A stretch of DNA of 8,856 nt from Patescibacteria group bacterium (GTDB taxonomy: Bacteria > Patescibacteriota > Patescibacteriia > UBA9934). Both the position numbers and the translations under genes were made by a program. The notes below the pieces were generated by a model. It worked only from the letters and a program-made list of their open reading frames with translations. It was not told where the DNA came from and made no database searches. This document shows positions 1 to 6,618 of this stretch, one piece after another (position 1 is the first letter of the stretch; every line of letters begins with the position of its first letter). The stretch is taken from the NCBI GenBank assembly GCA_030916555.1, contig JAUPWK010000050.1, positions 1 to 8,856 on the forward strand, written 5' to 3'.

Positions 1-126
1 CTCGATGAAAACCTCCGCCCAGCCCTCAAGGCCGCCGGATTGGTTACTCGCGATCAGCGCAGCAAAGAACGCAAGAAGCCAGGTAAGCACGGTGCTCGTC
101 GCTCGCCACAGTGGCGCAAGCGTTAA
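1..126 (+). CDS. rpsI: 30S ribosomal protein S9, C-terminal fragment
   Basis: This is the 3' end of the gene for ribosomal protein S9 (uS9) of the small subunit; the 5' part lies left of the window. Frame 1 encodes 41 residues and ends with TAA. The tail carries the family hallmark [16 protein letters not shown], close to the usual KPGKxKARRSPQFSKR ending. In the ribosome this basic tail reaches into the P site and its last arginine contacts the tRNA anticodon loop. The preceding [20 protein letters not shown] matches the usual S9 stretch before the tail. In most bacteria rpsI follows rplM; that partner would lie outside the window. A hairpin terminator starts 14 nt after the stop, so this is the last gene of its operon. 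Identity is near certain. Confidence 0.97.
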   Translation, partial: LDENLRPALKAAGLVTRDQRSKERKKPGKHGARRSPQWRKR

Positions 127-139
127 TCTCAAATTACAA

Positions 140-170
140 GCAAAAACCCCTTCACAAGAGGGGTTTTTGC
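140..170 (+). terminator. Rho-independent terminator after rpsI
   Basis: A perfect 12-bp stem (140-151 with 159-170) closes a 7-nt loop. The stem has an A-rich 5' foot, a CCCC/GGGG core and a TTTTT 3' arm, followed by gctttg. This is the classic intrinsic terminator layout for the ribosomal protein operon. The A5/T5 feet also make it plausible on the opposite strand. Confidence 0.9.
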
Positions 171-171
171 T

Positions 172-200
172 TTGACAAAAGCATTGTGAAGTGTTATTCT
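172..200 (+). promoter_or_regulatory. Sigma-70-type promoter for the 150-aa orphan gene
   Basis: A perfect -35 box TTGACA (172-177) is followed by exactly 17 nt and then TATTCT (195-200), which matches the -10 consensus at 4 of 6 positions. Transcription would begin near 207, giving a leader of about 22 nt that contains the ribosome binding site of the gene at 230. The -35 begins one base after the rpsI terminator hairpin ends. Confidence 0.75.
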
Positions 201-217
201 TCTTTGTCCATTCGGAC

Positions 218-223
218 GGGAGG
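218..223 (+). promoter_or_regulatory. Strong ribosome binding site that decides the start at 230
   Basis: GGGAGG lies 6 nt before ATG 230. Few genes in this window have a recognisable Shine-Dalgarno sequence, so its presence here strongly supports this start over the upstream GTG at 191. Confidence 0.75.
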
Positions 224-229
224 TTGATC

Positions 230-682
230 ATGGCTCGTGAGAATGTGATCGTGTTCGTGGAGGACCGTGAGAGTGTGCCTGAGGAAGATTTGAAGCTGGA
301 AGGGATCGAGCTCAAGGACGGGACGCGCATCAGCATCGAGGTGACCGATGTGGGCGAAACCACTATCGGTCTCAAGCTCATGCTGCTCGATGCTCATGAG
401 GACGACGAAGACGCCGAGTACGAGTTCGAGGTGCGGATCGATCCGAAGGTCATCCTCGATGGTCGGAAGGTCGACATGATGTCTTTCCTGGACAGCATGA
501 CGGCCGATCTGGATCGGTTTCTCGAGTGCTTCTTCGCCAACGTCATCGCGAACGAGGCGCGCATCAGCATCACGAACGCGGGGTTCGATGCCATCGTGAA
601 TCTGTCGTTGCGCGGCTACGAGGAGGAGCTTCGGATTCCGCGGGACGAGGCCGAAGTCTACTTCTTGTTCATTGGCGAGTGA
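230..682 (+). CDS. Uncharacterised acidic 150-aa protein
   Basis: I do not recognise this protein. The ATG at 230 is chosen because GGGAGG (218-223) lies 6 nt upstream and a promoter sits at 172-200. A longer reading from GTG at 191 would start inside the -10 region, upstream of the likely transcript start. The product is soluble-looking and strongly acidic, with no signal peptide or membrane segment. Short hydrophobic strands alternate with Asp/Glu-rich turns (DAHEDDEDAEYEFEV, residues 54-68), suggesting a beta-rich fold. A more helical central part (about 84-108) contains the single Cys100. RISI occurs at 33-36 and again at 111-114, each followed by a Gly, a hydrophobic strand and an acidic Y-E segment, which hints at a duplicated unit. 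Codons end overwhelmingly in G or C, unlike the glycan genes downstream. It appears monocistronic, and the function is unknown. Confidence 0.8.
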   Translation: MARENVIVFVEDRESVPEEDLKLEGIELKDGTRISIEVTDVGETTIGLKLMLLDAHEDDEDAEYEFEVRIDPKVILDGRKVDMMSFLDSMTADLDRFLECFFANVIANEARISITNAGFDAIVNLSLRGYEEELRIPRDEAEVYFLFIGE

Positions 683-771
683 ATCGCGTGTGCGCCGGAT
701 GGCTTTGACGAGATGCAAATCAGCGTCTTCAAGCTGTCTGGCGCGCTCTTTTATTTTGTCTGGTTTTAGCG

Positions 772-777
772 TATTCT
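772..777 (+). promoter_or_regulatory. Possible -10 box for a leaderless flippase mRNA
   Basis: TATTCT, the same hexamer as the -10 at 195-200, ends 7 nt before the ATG at 785. A transcript from it would begin at or next to the start codon. There is no Shine-Dalgarno sequence and no convincing -35 box about 17 nt upstream. TANNNT placed about 7 nt before the start is the known signature of leaderless genes in some bacteria. This is a candidate only. The rest of 683-784 holds nothing clear: a TTGACG at 705-710 has no matching -10, and a weak GACG/CGTC hairpin (707-727) has no adjacent T-run. Confidence 0.35.
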
Positions 778-784
778 TAGCCCC

Positions 785-2239
785 ATGTCACAACTCGCAA
801 GAAATACCTTGATGCTCACTGCCGCTTCAATTGGACAGAAGATAGTGGCCTTTTTGTATTTTGCGCTTATCGCTCGGACGATTGGGGATGAGGCTACGGG
901 TGCGTATTTTATTGCGCTTGCGCTCGTGACCTCGATTGGAGTGCTCGATGACGTCGGGCTAACGGCGGTAGTTATTCGCGAGGTCGCTAAGACGCCGGAA
1001 AGGACTAAAGAGCTATTGCGTAATGTTGTTGGGATTAAGTTGATCACCATGCCGATCACGATTGTCCTGGCGCTTGTGTTGCCAGCCTGGCGAGGGTTCG
1101 ATGCTCAGACCACGATGTTGGTCGACCTGGCGATTGTCGTGATGCTGCTCGATACCATGTCTGTAACCTTGTATGGAGTTTTGCGTGGGATGCACCAGCT
1201 CAAGTTTGAGTCGATGGGGATTTTTGTAGGGCAAACCTTAACGACAATCGTTGGTCTGATTGCACTCGTCAGTGGGGCACGAGACCTCCGCTTACTTGTG
1301 GTGGCTTTAATTGTGGGTAGTGGTTGGAATGCAGCTTTTGCAATGTATCAGGTGGTGAAACGAGCTGGCTGGGGGGCGTTTGTGCCGTCGTACTCGCAAG
1401 CCTTGCCGACTCTCAAAGTTAGCTTCGTGTTTTTCTTAGCAGCTTTGTTTGTGAAGGTTTACTCATACATCGACTCATTTACTATCCAGGCATACCTCGG
1501 CAATGACGCAGTTGGAGTCTACGCTGTGGCCTATAAATTTACTTACGCTTTTCAATTTCTGCCGTTAGCCTTTGTCGGTGCCTTGTACCCAACCATGAGC
1601 GCGCTTGCTGACAAGCCGGCCGAGTTAAACCGCACACTCATTAAAGCCGAGTGGTACTTGTCCATGCTGGCTGCTCCAATTGTATTTGGTATCTTTGCAT
1701 TAGCTCCTGAGATTATCGACTTTTTCTACACCGACGCCTTTGCTGGCGCCGCACCGGTTCTAAGCGTGTTAATTTTTGTCCTGTTATTTATCTTCCTCGA
1801 TTTTCCGCTTGGTTCACTTTTGAATGCCACAGGTCGCCAAGCAGTAAAGACAAGCTTGATGGGTGGAGCTATGGTAGTAAATGTTGTTGGCAATTTATTG
1901 CTCGTTCCAAAGCTCGGCATCATGGGAGCAGCGGTGGCGGCGTTATTCACCTTTGTCTTTTTGTTTGGTGGTGGCTGGATTGCAGCCATGAAAATTACAA
2001 AAATTCGTTTGATTGAACTTGTGAGGGCTACGGGCGGCTTCTTTGTGGCGGGTGCGATTATGGCGGTAGTCGTCATGTTTCTCAAGTCACAAATCTACTG
2101 GATACTCACCATTCCTGTTGGAGCTGTAGTGTTTATCGGCGTGTCGTTTATCACGAGAGCTTTAACATTTGTTCATGTTCGCCAGATCAAGATGCTGATC
2201 AGACCTACGTATGTCGAGAATTCTTCTTCCGACAATTGA
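785..2239 (+). CDS. Wzx/MATE-like polysaccharide flippase
   Basis: A 484-residue polytopic membrane protein of the oligosaccharide flippase family (MVF/PST superfamily, Wzx-like). It would flip undecaprenyl-linked oligosaccharide from the cytoplasmic to the outer face of the membrane. Visible hallmarks are the N-terminal RNTLMLTAASIGQKI helix, the ARTIGDEATGAYFIA segment (30-44) typical of repeat-unit transporters, about 12-14 hydrophobic helices, YPTMSAL (268-274) and LLLVPKLGIMGAAVA (371-385), a motif common in this family. Length is normal. ATG 785 is the first sensible start; no Shine-Dalgarno precedes it and the mRNA may be leaderless. It is the first gene of the glycan cassette, and its last 29 nt overlap the next gene in another frame, suggesting translational coupling. 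Substrate specificity cannot be read from the sequence; a MurJ-type role is less likely given the glycosyltransferase neighbours. Confidence 0.9.
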   Translation: MSQLARNTLMLTAASIGQKIVAFLYFALIARTIGDEATGAYFIALALVTSIGVLDDVGLTAVVIREVAKTPERTKELLRNVVGIKLITMPITIVLALVLPAWRGFDAQTTMLVDLAIVVMLLDTMSVTLYGVLRGMHQLKFESMGIFVGQTLTTIVGLIALVSGARDLRLLVVALIVGSGWNAAFAMYQVVKRAGWGAFVPSYSQALPTLKVSFVFFLAALFVKVYSYIDSFTIQAYLGNDAVGVYAVAYKFTYAFQFLPLAFVGALYPTMSALADKPAELNRTLIKAEWYLSMLAAPIVFGIFALAPEIIDFFYTDAFAGAAPVLSVLIFVLLFIFLDFPLGSLLNATGRQAVKTSLMGGAMVVNVVGNLLLVPKLGIMGAAVAALFTFVFLFGGGWIAAMKITKIRLIELVRATGGFFVAGAIMAVVVMFLKSQIYWILTIPVGAVVFIGVSFITRALTFVHVRQIKMLIRPTYVENSSSDN

Positions 2240-3296
2240 TTTCCCACCGGCCCGCGGTGGAGTGGCCCGGTATATTGGTGCAATTACGCAAACCTTTCCA
2301 GATCAGGTGAAACTTTTGGCACTCAAAAAAGGAAAACTTGATCAGCTTATCTTCCGATTATTGTGGACTGGCCGTTCTTTTGATGCCATTTGGACGCATC
2401 ACGTGTTGCCGATTGGAACTGCGGCCATGATCGTCAAAAAAATGACAGGGAAGCCGTATGTTGTTTTTCTCCACGGTCTTGATTTTGACTTAGCACGACG
2501 TAATCCTTGGAAACAAGCACTCACCAAACACGTTCTGCGTTCAGCTGCGCGCGTAGTTACAAACTCTCAGGCTTTGGCTACAGAAGTTCGTGCGTTTGTT
2601 GAACTTGATCGTGAGCCGCTCGTCATCTATCCAACCTTGAATGACGAGCTCGTGGCCACAAGTAAACTCCCCCAAGCGAAATCTGAAAAAGTAAACCTCA
2701 AGAAACTTGGCGAACTTGCTCTGGGCGTGTCCCGGTCAGCTACACCGATGTTTGTTGCGGCTGGTGTGAGCGGACTCAAATTGCTCACCGTGGCTCGCTT
2801 GGTCGAGAGAAAGGGTCACCTCAAGGTCCTTGAGGTGCTTACCCAGATTCCCGAGGCTACCTATCACCTTGTAGGCAGCGGTCCGATGCTTGGAACAATT
2901 CAGGCCAAAGTCCAGGAACTCGGCTTGCAGGATCGAGTTCGCATTACCACGGATGCCGCTGACGACGCTTTGCCAGAGATTTACCGAGCCGCTGATATTT
3001 TTGTGATGCCGACTACGAAAACGGAACGGGATCGTGAGGGTTTTGGAATTGTGTACCTTGAGGCTCAAGTTTTCGGTGTACCGGTGATTGCTACACGCCA
3101 TCCCGGTGTTGATGAAGCGGTGAAAGATGGCGAAGGGGGGATACTCATTCCCGATACGCCTCAGGAGTTACTGACTGCGATTACGCGTTTGAAAGATTCA
3201 AAGGTCCGGAGTACGTTAGGTGCTCGTGGCAGGGCCCGTGTGCTCCATGAATTTACCCGCGAACAGCAGATGTATAAGTTGCGCGAACTTCTCTAG
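2211..3296 (+). CDS. GT4-family (GT-B fold) glycosyltransferase
   Basis: A 361-residue retaining glycosyltransferase of the group 1/GT4 family, predicted to act on the cytoplasmic membrane face and add a sugar from an NDP-donor to a lipid-linked acceptor. The N-terminal domain shows FPPARGGVARYIG (11-23) with the Gly-Gly donor/acceptor loop and FLHGLD (86-91). The C-terminal domain shows VARLVERKGH (194-203) with the usual Arg196 and Lys201 phosphate-binding pair, VGSGP (221-225), and the EX7E motif E276-G-F-G-I-V-Y-L-E284. All expected catalytic motifs are intact. A charged and small-residue linker (about 150-188) between the two halves is longer than usual. The ATG at 2211 overlaps the flippase end by 29 nt and lacks a Shine-Dalgarno; the start is supported because MSRILLPTIDFPP matches the normal first beta-strand. 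Sugar specificity is unknown. Confidence 0.92.
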   Translation: MSRILLPTIDFPPARGGVARYIGAITQTFPDQVKLLALKKGKLDQLIFRLLWTGRSFDAIWTHHVLPIGTAAMIVKKMTGKPYVVFLHGLDFDLARRNPWKQALTKHVLRSAARVVTNSQALATEVRAFVELDREPLVIYPTLNDELVATSKLPQAKSEKVNLKKLGELALGVSRSATPMFVAAGVSGLKLLTVARLVERKGHLKVLEVLTQIPEATYHLVGSGPMLGTIQAKVQELGLQDRVRITTDAADDALPEIYRAADIFVMPTTKTERDREGFGIVYLEAQVFGVPVIATRHPGVDEAVKDGEGGILIPDTPQELLTAITRLKDSKVRSTLGARGRARVLHEFTREQQMYKLRELL

Positions 3297-3301
3297 CAAT
3301 C

Positions 3302-3384
3302 ACCATCCCGAGTCCGACGAGGGGTCAGTTCCTGACACATAATGTGTCAGGCCTCGGATCCTTCAGTATTCGCCTCAGGATGGT
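3302..3384 (+). repeat. Nested palindrome in the intergenic gap (REP/MITE-like or RNA structure)
   Basis: Three nested inverted repeats occupy most of the 102-nt gap between two glycosyltransferase genes. The outer arms are ACCATCCCGAG (3302-3312) and CTCAGGATGGT (3374-3384), 10 of 11 complementary. The middle arms are CGAGG (3318-3322) and CCTCG (3352-3356). The inner arms are CCTGACACAT (3331-3340) and ATGTGTCAGG (3342-3351), a perfect 10-bp stem around a single A. On the left, an 8-nt stretch GGTCAGTT separates middle and inner arms; on the right they are contiguous. No T-run follows, so it is not a normal terminator. The layout resembles a solitary REP-type or miniature mobile element, or a folded mRNA segment. 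No second copy exists in this window. Confidence 0.6.
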
Positions 3385-3398
3385 AACCGCACAGGTGT

Positions 3399-4106
3399 AT
3401 GAATCCCCTCATTTCCGTAGTCATTCCTACCTACCAACACGCGGCTTCATTGCCGAAATGTTTAGATTCGATCTTTGCGCAAACCTATCGGCCGCTTGAG
3501 GTGATCGTGGTTGATGACGGCTCAACTGACGACACGCAGGCGGTGCTTGCGCGTTATGCGGAACGGATAGTTTCGATCCGACAAGAGAACGCGGGTGCGA
3601 ACCCAGCACGTAATCGTGGGTTGCATGAAGCTAAGGGGGATTACGTGATTTTCTGCGATGCCGACGTTACTATGTCGCCGGGCATGCTAGAGCGCATGTA
3701 CAGCGAGCTTACTCGGCACCCTGAGGCGAGTTATGCCTATAGTGGCTTCTGGTTTGGCTGGAAGCATTTTAAAGGTATTTCGTTTTCAGCAGATGGACTC
3801 AAACGTACAAATTTTGTGCATACGAGTTCGCTGGTGCGCCGATCTGACTTTCCAGGCTTTGATGATGCGATTAAGCGTTTACAGGATTGGGACGTCTGGC
3901 TCACCATGCTTGAGCATGGAAAAGTTGGCATCCTTGTGCCTGAGACGCTATTTAGTGTGGGTATCGACGGCGCCTCACGTATTGGCTCTTCCTGGTTGCC
4001 AGCTTTTGTGTATCGGTTGCCGTGGAATAAAATGGGGTGGATGCCAAACCGAGTGAAGAAATACGAAGCAGCCCGCAAAATTATCCAGACAAAACATCAC
4101 CTTTAG
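3399..4106 (+). CDS. GT2-family glycosyltransferase (GT-A fold)
   Basis: A 235-residue inverting glycosyltransferase of family 2. The N-terminal nucleotide-binding part shows ISVVIPTYQHAASLPKCLDS (5-24) and VVDDGSTDDT (37-46). The metal-binding DXD is D87-A-D89 in IFCDADV. A QDWDVWLTML segment (162-171) sits where the acceptor-side 'ED' catalytic base normally lies, here Q162-D163, so Asp163 is the likely base. No membrane helix is evident, so it probably acts as a soluble or peripheral enzyme on the inner membrane face. ATG 3399 is set 102 nt after the GT4 gene, following the nested palindrome; AGGTG (3393-3397) lies too close to the ATG to be a good ribosome binding site. At 235 residues it is a short, minimal GT2. 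Eight bases separate its TAG from the next gene. Donor and acceptor are unknown. Confidence 0.92.
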   Translation: MNPLISVVIPTYQHAASLPKCLDSIFAQTYRPLEVIVVDDGSTDDTQAVLARYAERIVSIRQENAGANPARNRGLHEAKGDYVIFCDADVTMSPGMLERMYSELTRHPEASYAYSGFWFGWKHFKGISFSADGLKRTNFVHTSSLVRRSDFPGFDDAIKRLQDWDVWLTMLEHGKVGILVPETLFSVGIDGASRIGSSWLPAFVYRLPWNKMGWMPNRVKKYEAARKIIQTKHHL

Positions 4107-4114
4107 CTTGATCT

Positions 4115-4969
4115 ATGCTCGACCTCTCTATCGTCATCGTGACGTACAAAGAAGATCTCGACGTCTTACGACGTTGTTTTGAGAGTGTCCTTGCCTCTAC
4201 AGGCCTGAATTATGAACTCATCGTAGTTGATAATGCGCGCCGAACGGCTACTGAGGAGTTATTACGAGAGCTTACTTCGGTCGCGATCTATGCTCCAAAC
4301 CCAAACAACATGGGTTTTGCTTATGCAGTGAATGTTGGCATGCGCTTAGCTAAAGGTCGTCAGATTTTGCTTTTGAATCCAGATACCGAGTTTAAGACCG
4401 ATGTTTTAGCTAAGATGGTTGCGCATCTTGATGTCGATCCTGCTGTCGGCATTGCGAGTGCGATTATTCGTTATCCAAATGGCGATTTACAAGAGAGTAT
4501 TCGTCGCTTCCCAACGTTTCTGAATCAGTTGGTTACCCTGTTTAAGCTCCCACACGTATTTAAGCACTTGTCGATTATTGATCGCTACATGATGCGCGAT
4601 GTTGATCCTCTTCAAACGCAGGATGTTGACTCCATCATGGGAGCCTTCATGTTCATTCGTCGTTCAACTCTCGAAAAGCTTGGTCTCTTTGATGAGCGTT
4701 ACTTCATTTGGTTTGAGGAGGTCGATTATTGCAAGATGGCGAGTGACGTGGGGATCAAGACTCGGCATTACGCAGATGTTGAGATTGTGCATCACAAAGG
4801 GCATACCTTTGGGAAGCTGGCTACCCTTAAAAAGCAGCGCTGGATTCGTCAGAGTTTGCGTAAATATATGTACAAGCATCATGGGTGGCTGCCGTGGCTT
4901 TTACTGTGGTGTTTGACCCCGGTATTTATTGTGCTCGCATACGTTACGGCAATTGTGAAACGCGGTTAA
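4115..4969 (+). CDS. GT2-family glycosyltransferase, rhamnosyltransferase (WbbL)-like
   Basis: A 284-residue family 2 glycosyltransferase of the WbbL/rhamnosyltransferase-like branch. Its motifs in order are LSIVIVTYKEDLDVLRRC (4-21), LIVVDNA (35-41), NNMGFAYAVNVG (64-75, the usual N-x-G-F-A-x-A-x-N-x-G signature), LLLNPDTE (85-92) as the metal site, IMGAFMFIRR (174-183), and FDERYFIWFEEVDYC (192-206), which supplies the acidic active-site residues E201, E202 and D204. HHKGHTFG (226-233) follows. A hydrophobic C-terminal segment (about 257-280) ending in KRG probably anchors it to the membrane. The WbbL branch often transfers rhamnose from dTDP-rhamnose, but specificity is not provable here and no rml genes are present. 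It lies 8 nt after the preceding GT2 and 6 nt before the ligase gene, without a Shine-Dalgarno, so translational coupling is likely. Confidence 0.92.
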   Translation: MLDLSIVIVTYKEDLDVLRRCFESVLASTGLNYELIVVDNARRTATEELLRELTSVAIYAPNPNNMGFAYAVNVGMRLAKGRQILLLNPDTEFKTDVLAKMVAHLDVDPAVGIASAIIRYPNGDLQESIRRFPTFLNQLVTLFKLPHVFKHLSIIDRYMMRDVDPLQTQDVDSIMGAFMFIRRSTLEKLGLFDERYFIWFEEVDYCKMASDVGIKTRHYADVEIVHHKGHTFGKLATLKKQRWIRQSLRKYMYKHHGWLPWLLLWCLTPVFIVLAYVTAIVKRG

Positions 4970-4975
4970 AGACTT

Positions 4976-6568
4976 ATGAAAAATTTTGGACAACAATTTT
5001 TTGATAAACGTCTTTGGTGGGTGATGCTTGGGCTTTTGCTTACGCACGTGGTGGCGGCGCTCACGCAGACCTCAGCGTGGTCGTGGTTGCCGCTTGGCGT
5101 TATTGCCATACTTGCGGTGTATTTGAGTTCAAAAAAGCTGGAGTGGGGGCTGGCGTTGGCGTTTCTTGAAATCTTCGTAGGCGGTCATGGGCATTTAATT
5201 GACGTCAGCGTATCTGGATTCTCGCTTTCCGTTCGTGAGGTACTGTTTGGTGTCGTGATGGCCGTATGGGCCATTCAGGTGGCTCAGGGACGAGTACGGC
5301 CAAAGTTCGTTGCTCACCGTGATCTCCCGCTCCTTGTGCTCGGGATTGCTGTGGTGCTTGGAACGGTGGTTGGTTTCGCGCAAAATGCAGCGGGCAATGC
5401 CTTTGATGACATGAATGGATACTTTACGTTGCTCTACTTTTTCCCATTCATCTCAATTACTTGGACGAATGATAATCGACGATTGTTTTTGCAGATGTTT
5501 GCCGTGGCCGCAGCTTGGGTGGGCATAACTACCTTGGTCTATCTGTACGCCTTCACACATTTGCCTGGCTTGGCATCCCACGAGCTGTATACCTTTGTGA
5601 GAGACGCTCGTTTGGCGGAGGTAACCTTACTTACAAGCGGGCGAGGGCTTCAGCTCCTCGGGAACTCCCCCTGGTATTTCCGCATCTTTGAACAATCGCA
5701 AGCCATTAGTGTTGGCTTTGAATTGCTCTTGCTTGCAGCCACCTTTTTCCTTTGGCGCGAACCTCAAGAAAAATTACCAAAAGGTGTATGGGCTATGCAT
5801 CTCCTCATGATCGCCACAATTCTTGCGAGCTTGTCACGCAGTTTCTGGATGGGATCTGTGGCCGCCTTTGGTCTTATTTTGATCCTCATCTGTGTTTCAC
5901 GGCCTCGAGTTGTGGTGTTAATGAAGCGACATGTACAACTTGGAGTTACAACACTTATTGCGGTCCTCACTCTCTTTTTGCTCGTAGCTGCACCGCTCCC
6001 ACCAAGACCTGATTTATCTGAATCCTCGTTCTATAAGGGCAAGGATGACAATACGCGGGTTGTGGCGGTTTCAAGTCGCTGGAATCTGTTGGGACCAATG
6101 GTTTCGGAGATTCGTGCACATCCACTTCTCGGTTCTGGATTTGGTGAAGAAGTTACGTATATCTCTGACGATCCTAGATTACGAGCTATAAATCCAACGG
6201 GCGAGGTAACAACTTACCGTTTTGAGTGGGGCTATCATGATCTCTGGCTAAAAATGGGAATACTTGGCCTGTTTGGATTTGGATGGTTCTTTGTGACGGT
6301 AGTTTCCATTGCCTTTGAGTCTGTGCATAGACGCGACGCTCAAGCTTGGATCACGGTCGGTCTTACCGCTGGTCTCGTGATGTTGTTTGTCGCCAACATT
6401 TTTTCCCCATATCTTAACCACCCGATTGGATTAGGATATATGCTTTTCCTCTTGCCGTTTTTACCTTGGGAAGCCGTACGGAAGCCCGAACAGGCGGTTG
6501 AGCCGGTGCCGAGACAGGCCTTTAGCCTGAAGGCGGCCGCTCCAAGCGTAGCGTATAAGCAAAATTAA
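4976..6568 (+). CDS. O-antigen ligase/polymerase family membrane protein (Wzy/WaaL-like)
   Basis: A 530-residue polytopic membrane protein of the O-antigen ligase superfamily (PF04932-type). Members polymerise or transfer undecaprenyl-linked glycan on the outer face of the membrane. Roughly 12 hydrophobic helices precede and follow a large extracytoplasmic loop (about 340-425). Family markers are ASLSRSFWMGS (284-294), SSRWNLLGPMVSEIRAHPLLGSGFG (R368, W369 and H382-P-L-L-G-S-G-F-G), and YHDLWLKMGILGLFGF (420-435) with the conserved His421 before the next helix. A polar, charged C-terminal tail (about 500-530) is probably cytoplasmic. Wzy and WaaL cannot be told apart by sequence alone; a lipid A-core ligase would be unexpected if the host lacks lipopolysaccharide. 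It starts 6 nt after the GT2 gene with no Shine-Dalgarno and closes the cassette, with a terminator 7 nt after its stop. Confidence 0.88.
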   Translation: MKNFGQQFFDKRLWWVMLGLLLTHVVAALTQTSAWSWLPLGVIAILAVYLSSKKLEWGLALAFLEIFVGGHGHLIDVSVSGFSLSVREVLFGVVMAVWAIQVAQGRVRPKFVAHRDLPLLVLGIAVVLGTVVGFAQNAAGNAFDDMNGYFTLLYFFPFISITWTNDNRRLFLQMFAVAAAWVGITTLVYLYAFTHLPGLASHELYTFVRDARLAEVTLLTSGRGLQLLGNSPWYFRIFEQSQAISVGFELLLLAATFFLWREPQEKLPKGVWAMHLLMIATILASLSRSFWMGSVAAFGLILILICVSRPRVVVLMKRHVQLGVTTLIAVLTLFLLVAAPLPPRPDLSESSFYKGKDDNTRVVAVSSRWNLLGPMVSEIRAHPLLGSGFGEEVTYISDDPRLRAINPTGEVTTYRFEWGYHDLWLKMGILGLFGFGWFFVTVVSIAFESVHRRDAQAWITVGLTAGLVMLFVANIFSPYLNHPIGLGYMLFLLPFLPWEAVRKPEQAVEPVPRQAFSLKAAAPSVAYKQN

Positions 6569-6575
6569 ACGCGAT

Positions 6576-6607
6576 AAACCCCCTCGATGCGTGGCATGAG
6601 GGGGTTT
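6576..6607. terminator. Terminator hairpin shared by convergent genes
   Basis: Stem AAACCCCCTC (6576-6585) pairs perfectly with GAGGGGGTTT (6598-6607). Inside the loop ATGC (6587-6590) also pairs with GCAT (6594-6597), leaving a 3-nt tip and one bulged G. It lies 7 nt after the ligase stop on the + strand and 11 nt after the stop of the - strand gene at 6619, so it can end transcription from both sides. The T-runs are only three bases, all within the stem. Confidence 0.8.
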
Positions 6608-6618
6608 GAGTATGTCTC

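Noticed and set aside
191..229. GTG at 191 as start of the orphan gene, adding 13 residues
   Set aside because: It overlaps the -10 region of the promoter and lies upstream of the expected transcript start, while ATG 230 has GGGAGG at ideal spacing.
194..718. Long - strand open frame antisense to the 150-aa orphan
   Set aside because: It mirrors the GC-rich codon pattern of the + strand gene; its start has no ribosome binding site and its product has no recognisable motif. The + strand gene has a promoter and ribosome binding site.
705..733. TTGACG at 705-710 as a -35 box for the flippase
   Set aside because: The sequence 17 nt downstream (TTCAAG) does not resemble a -10 box.
1726..2085. 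- strand open frame inside the flippase gene
   Set aside because: Shadow of a gene with clear family motifs; no start signal and low-complexity translation.
2736..3101. - strand open frame inside the GT4 gene
   Set aside because: The + strand carries intact GT4 motifs, including EX7E; the antisense product has no features.
3331..3351. Inner palindrome as a terminator or as a promoter -10 (CATAAT at 3338-3343)
   Set aside because: No T-run follows on either strand, and no -35 match lies 16-18 nt upstream of CATAAT.
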